Shown here piece by piece: positions 62,936 to 64,000 of a stretch of DNA of 64,000 nt. Every line of letters starts with the position of its first letter. Position 1 is the first letter of the stretch. The position numbers and the translations under genes are program-made. Below the pieces are notes generated by a model, which was given only the letters and a program-made list of their open reading frames with translations, was not told where the DNA came from and searched no databases. Origin of the DNA: JBEVJC01 sp040510375 (lineage in GTDB: Bacteria > Bacteroidota > Bacteroidia > Chitinophagales > Chitinophagaceae); NCBI GenBank assembly GCA_040510375.1, contig JBEVJC010000006.1, forward strand, positions 62,001-126,000, written 5' to 3'.

Positions 62936-64000
62936 ATGCAATTGCTAAAGCCAGATCTGAAAATCTTTTCCCCCCGGTTTCTTTTATTCCTGCTGGTCTT
63001 CAGTCCGGGGATCCAGCTGGCTGCGCAACTACATTCACCCAAACTGAAATTCAAAAGGATTTCTATTGAACAGGGACTATCCAACAGTACCGTGGAAACC
63101 ATTTTCCAGGATAACCGCGGTTTTATCTGGATCGGCACCCGTGACGGTCTCAACCGTTACGACGGAAAACAGATGAAAGTTTTCCGGTACGACGCCGGAG
63201 ATTCAGGCAGCATCAGCGACAACTATATTAAAATCATATATGAAGATTTTAATCATGTGCTTTGGATAGGAACGATTAACGGACTCAACCGGTTTGATCC
63301 CGCCACCAATACTTTTATCCGTTATAAACAGGACCCAAAAAAACCGGGTAACCTCAGTCATAATTTTATCACCCATATTTTTGAAGACAAACAAAAAAGA
63401 TTCTGGGTGGCCACCTGGGGTGGCGGACTGAACCTGATGAACAAGGACGGGAAAACCTTCCGCCATTTCAGGCATAATGTATTAAATCCCCGGTCAGTCA
63501 GCAGCGACCAGGTCAGTTATCTGTATGAAGATTCACGTGGCATCCTGTGGGTGGCCACGGGTGATGGACTAAACCAGCTGAATCCCGACTTGTTTCTTTT
63601 CCGTTCCATGAACAACCTGGCTGGATTTGCTTCTTCGGCCGCCTCCAGGAATATTCGCATGATCCGTGAAAACCGGGTGGGACAACTTCTGCTTGCAACG
63701 GAAGAAAACGGACTGGAAATTTTTGATCCGGTTGACAGTTCGATAAAGACTTATCGCCACCTGGAAAAAACACCTTCATCCCTTGCAAGTAACCAGGTGC
63801 GGTCGGTCCTGGTGGACCGGAACTGGAATATCTGGGTTGGTGCTGTTAATGGCGGTCTCGACCTGCTGGACGAATCCGGACATGGATTTTATCATTACCA
63901 GAATGAACCAGAAAACCTTTCGAGCCTTTCCCAGCGAACCGTATCGGCCATCTTTGAAGACCGGCAGGGTAATCTTTGGGTGGGTACACACCGGGGTGGC
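62936..64000 (+). CDS. Two-component-regulator propeller sensor, N-terminal part (runs off window)
   Basis: Open from the ATG at 62936 to the end of the window, 355 visible residues. A signal peptide (hydrophobic ~15-30, LAAQ) is followed by Reg_prop repeats with the motif IFQDNRGFIWIGTRDGLNRYDG and copies ending WIGTINGLNRFDP, WVATWGGGLNLMN, WVATGDGLNQLNP, WVGAVNGGLDLLD and WVGTHRGG. In Bacteroidota such periplasmic propellers belong to hybrid two-component systems or AraC-linked sensors that detect oligosaccharides and switch on the neighbouring PUL. The kinase and regulator parts are outside the window, so the exact class is open. Divergent from susC by 225 bases. Confidence 0.93.
   Translation, partial: MQLLKPDLKIFSPRFLLFLLVFSPGIQLAAQLHSPKLKFKRISIEQGLSNSTVETIFQDNRGFIWIGTRDGLNRYDGKQMKVFRYDAGDSGSISDNYIKIIYEDFNHVLWIGTINGLNRFDPATNTFIRYKQDPKKPGNLSHNFITHIFEDKQKRFWVATWGGGLNLMNKDGKTFRHFRHNVLNPRSVSSDQVSYLYEDSRGILWVATGDGLNQLNPDLFLFRSMNNLAGFASSAASRNIRMIRENRVGQLLLATEENGLEIFDPVDSSIKTYRHLEKTPSSLASNQVRSVLVDRNWNIWVGAVNGGLDLLDESGHGFYHYQNEPENLSSLSQRTVSAIFEDRQGNLWVGTHRGG

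Overview
The window reads as a chromosomal segment of a Bacteroidota bacterium, most likely in the Chitinophagaceae. The grounds are a SusC/SusD outer-membrane pair with a divergent propeller-type sensor, many lipoproteins with a Cys shortly after a hydrophobic stretch, MutS2, the futalosine menaquinone enzyme MqnE, a CCDC81-HU type membrane protein, and repeated matches to the Bacteroidota -7 promoter box TAnnTTTG. No rRNA, tRNA, CRISPR array, insertion sequence or prophage gene was recognised. Gene density is high. The longest stretches without a gene are 41289-41568 and 45193-45463; none exceeds 300 bases.

Layout. Bases 1-587 hold the 3' end of a sensor histidine kinase. From 574 to 7704 runs a long minus-strand series: apbC/mrp, a lipoprotein phosphodiesterase, an atypical SDR, kynU, pyrF (4-base overlap), glutaryl-CoA dehydrogenase, aroK and a DUF423 membrane protein. 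From 7806 to 12895 lie a small CarboxypepD_reg-like secreted protein, a 3-hydroxybutyryl-CoA dehydrogenase, an aldo/keto reductase, yigZ-ribD and prmC. KynU, glutaryl-CoA dehydrogenase and 3-hydroxyacyl-CoA dehydrogenase would fit aromatic or lysine carbon flowing to acetyl-CoA, although they are not one operon. From 12863 to 23198 come exbD/exbB, an SPFH membrane protein, a luciferase-like oxidoreductase, pepT, a SlyD-like PPIase, NamZ, fmt, a LysM protein and an RNA m5C methyltransferase.

From 23253 to 34601, almost all on the minus strand, lie the three-gene proton-translocating transhydrogenase (pnt), thyA-folA-methyltransferase, a GH16 lipoprotein with a Calx-beta-like domain, proline dehydrogenase, an unrecognised OB-fold-like protein with a repetitive tail, an acyl-CoA thioesterase and a MutS2 without an Smr domain. 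From 34790 to 52515 are mostly single-gene units: lipoprotein msrA, an orphan ABC substrate-binding lipoprotein, an M1 peptidase, a flippase, an NlpC/P60 lipoprotein, dnaE, trxA, a nucleoside MFS carrier, mqnE, sdaA, a lipoprotein FKBP, a small membrane protein, the CCDC81-HU protein and a DUF985 cupin.

The last 11.5 kb is a polysaccharide utilisation locus, probably for beta-1,4-galactan (pectic side chains). The minus-strand operon is SusC, SusD, SusE/F-like lipoprotein, surface GH53 endo-galactanase lipoprotein, and an unusual single polypeptide joining a GH2 beta-galactosidase to a second GH53 domain. A divergent sensor with two-component-regulator propeller repeats starts at 62936 and runs off the window. 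The most notable non-coding signal is the 33-base ribD/prmC intergenic region, which is a near-symmetric inverted repeat placing a TAnnTTTG box exactly five bases before each ATG and so predicts two back-to-back leaderless transcripts.
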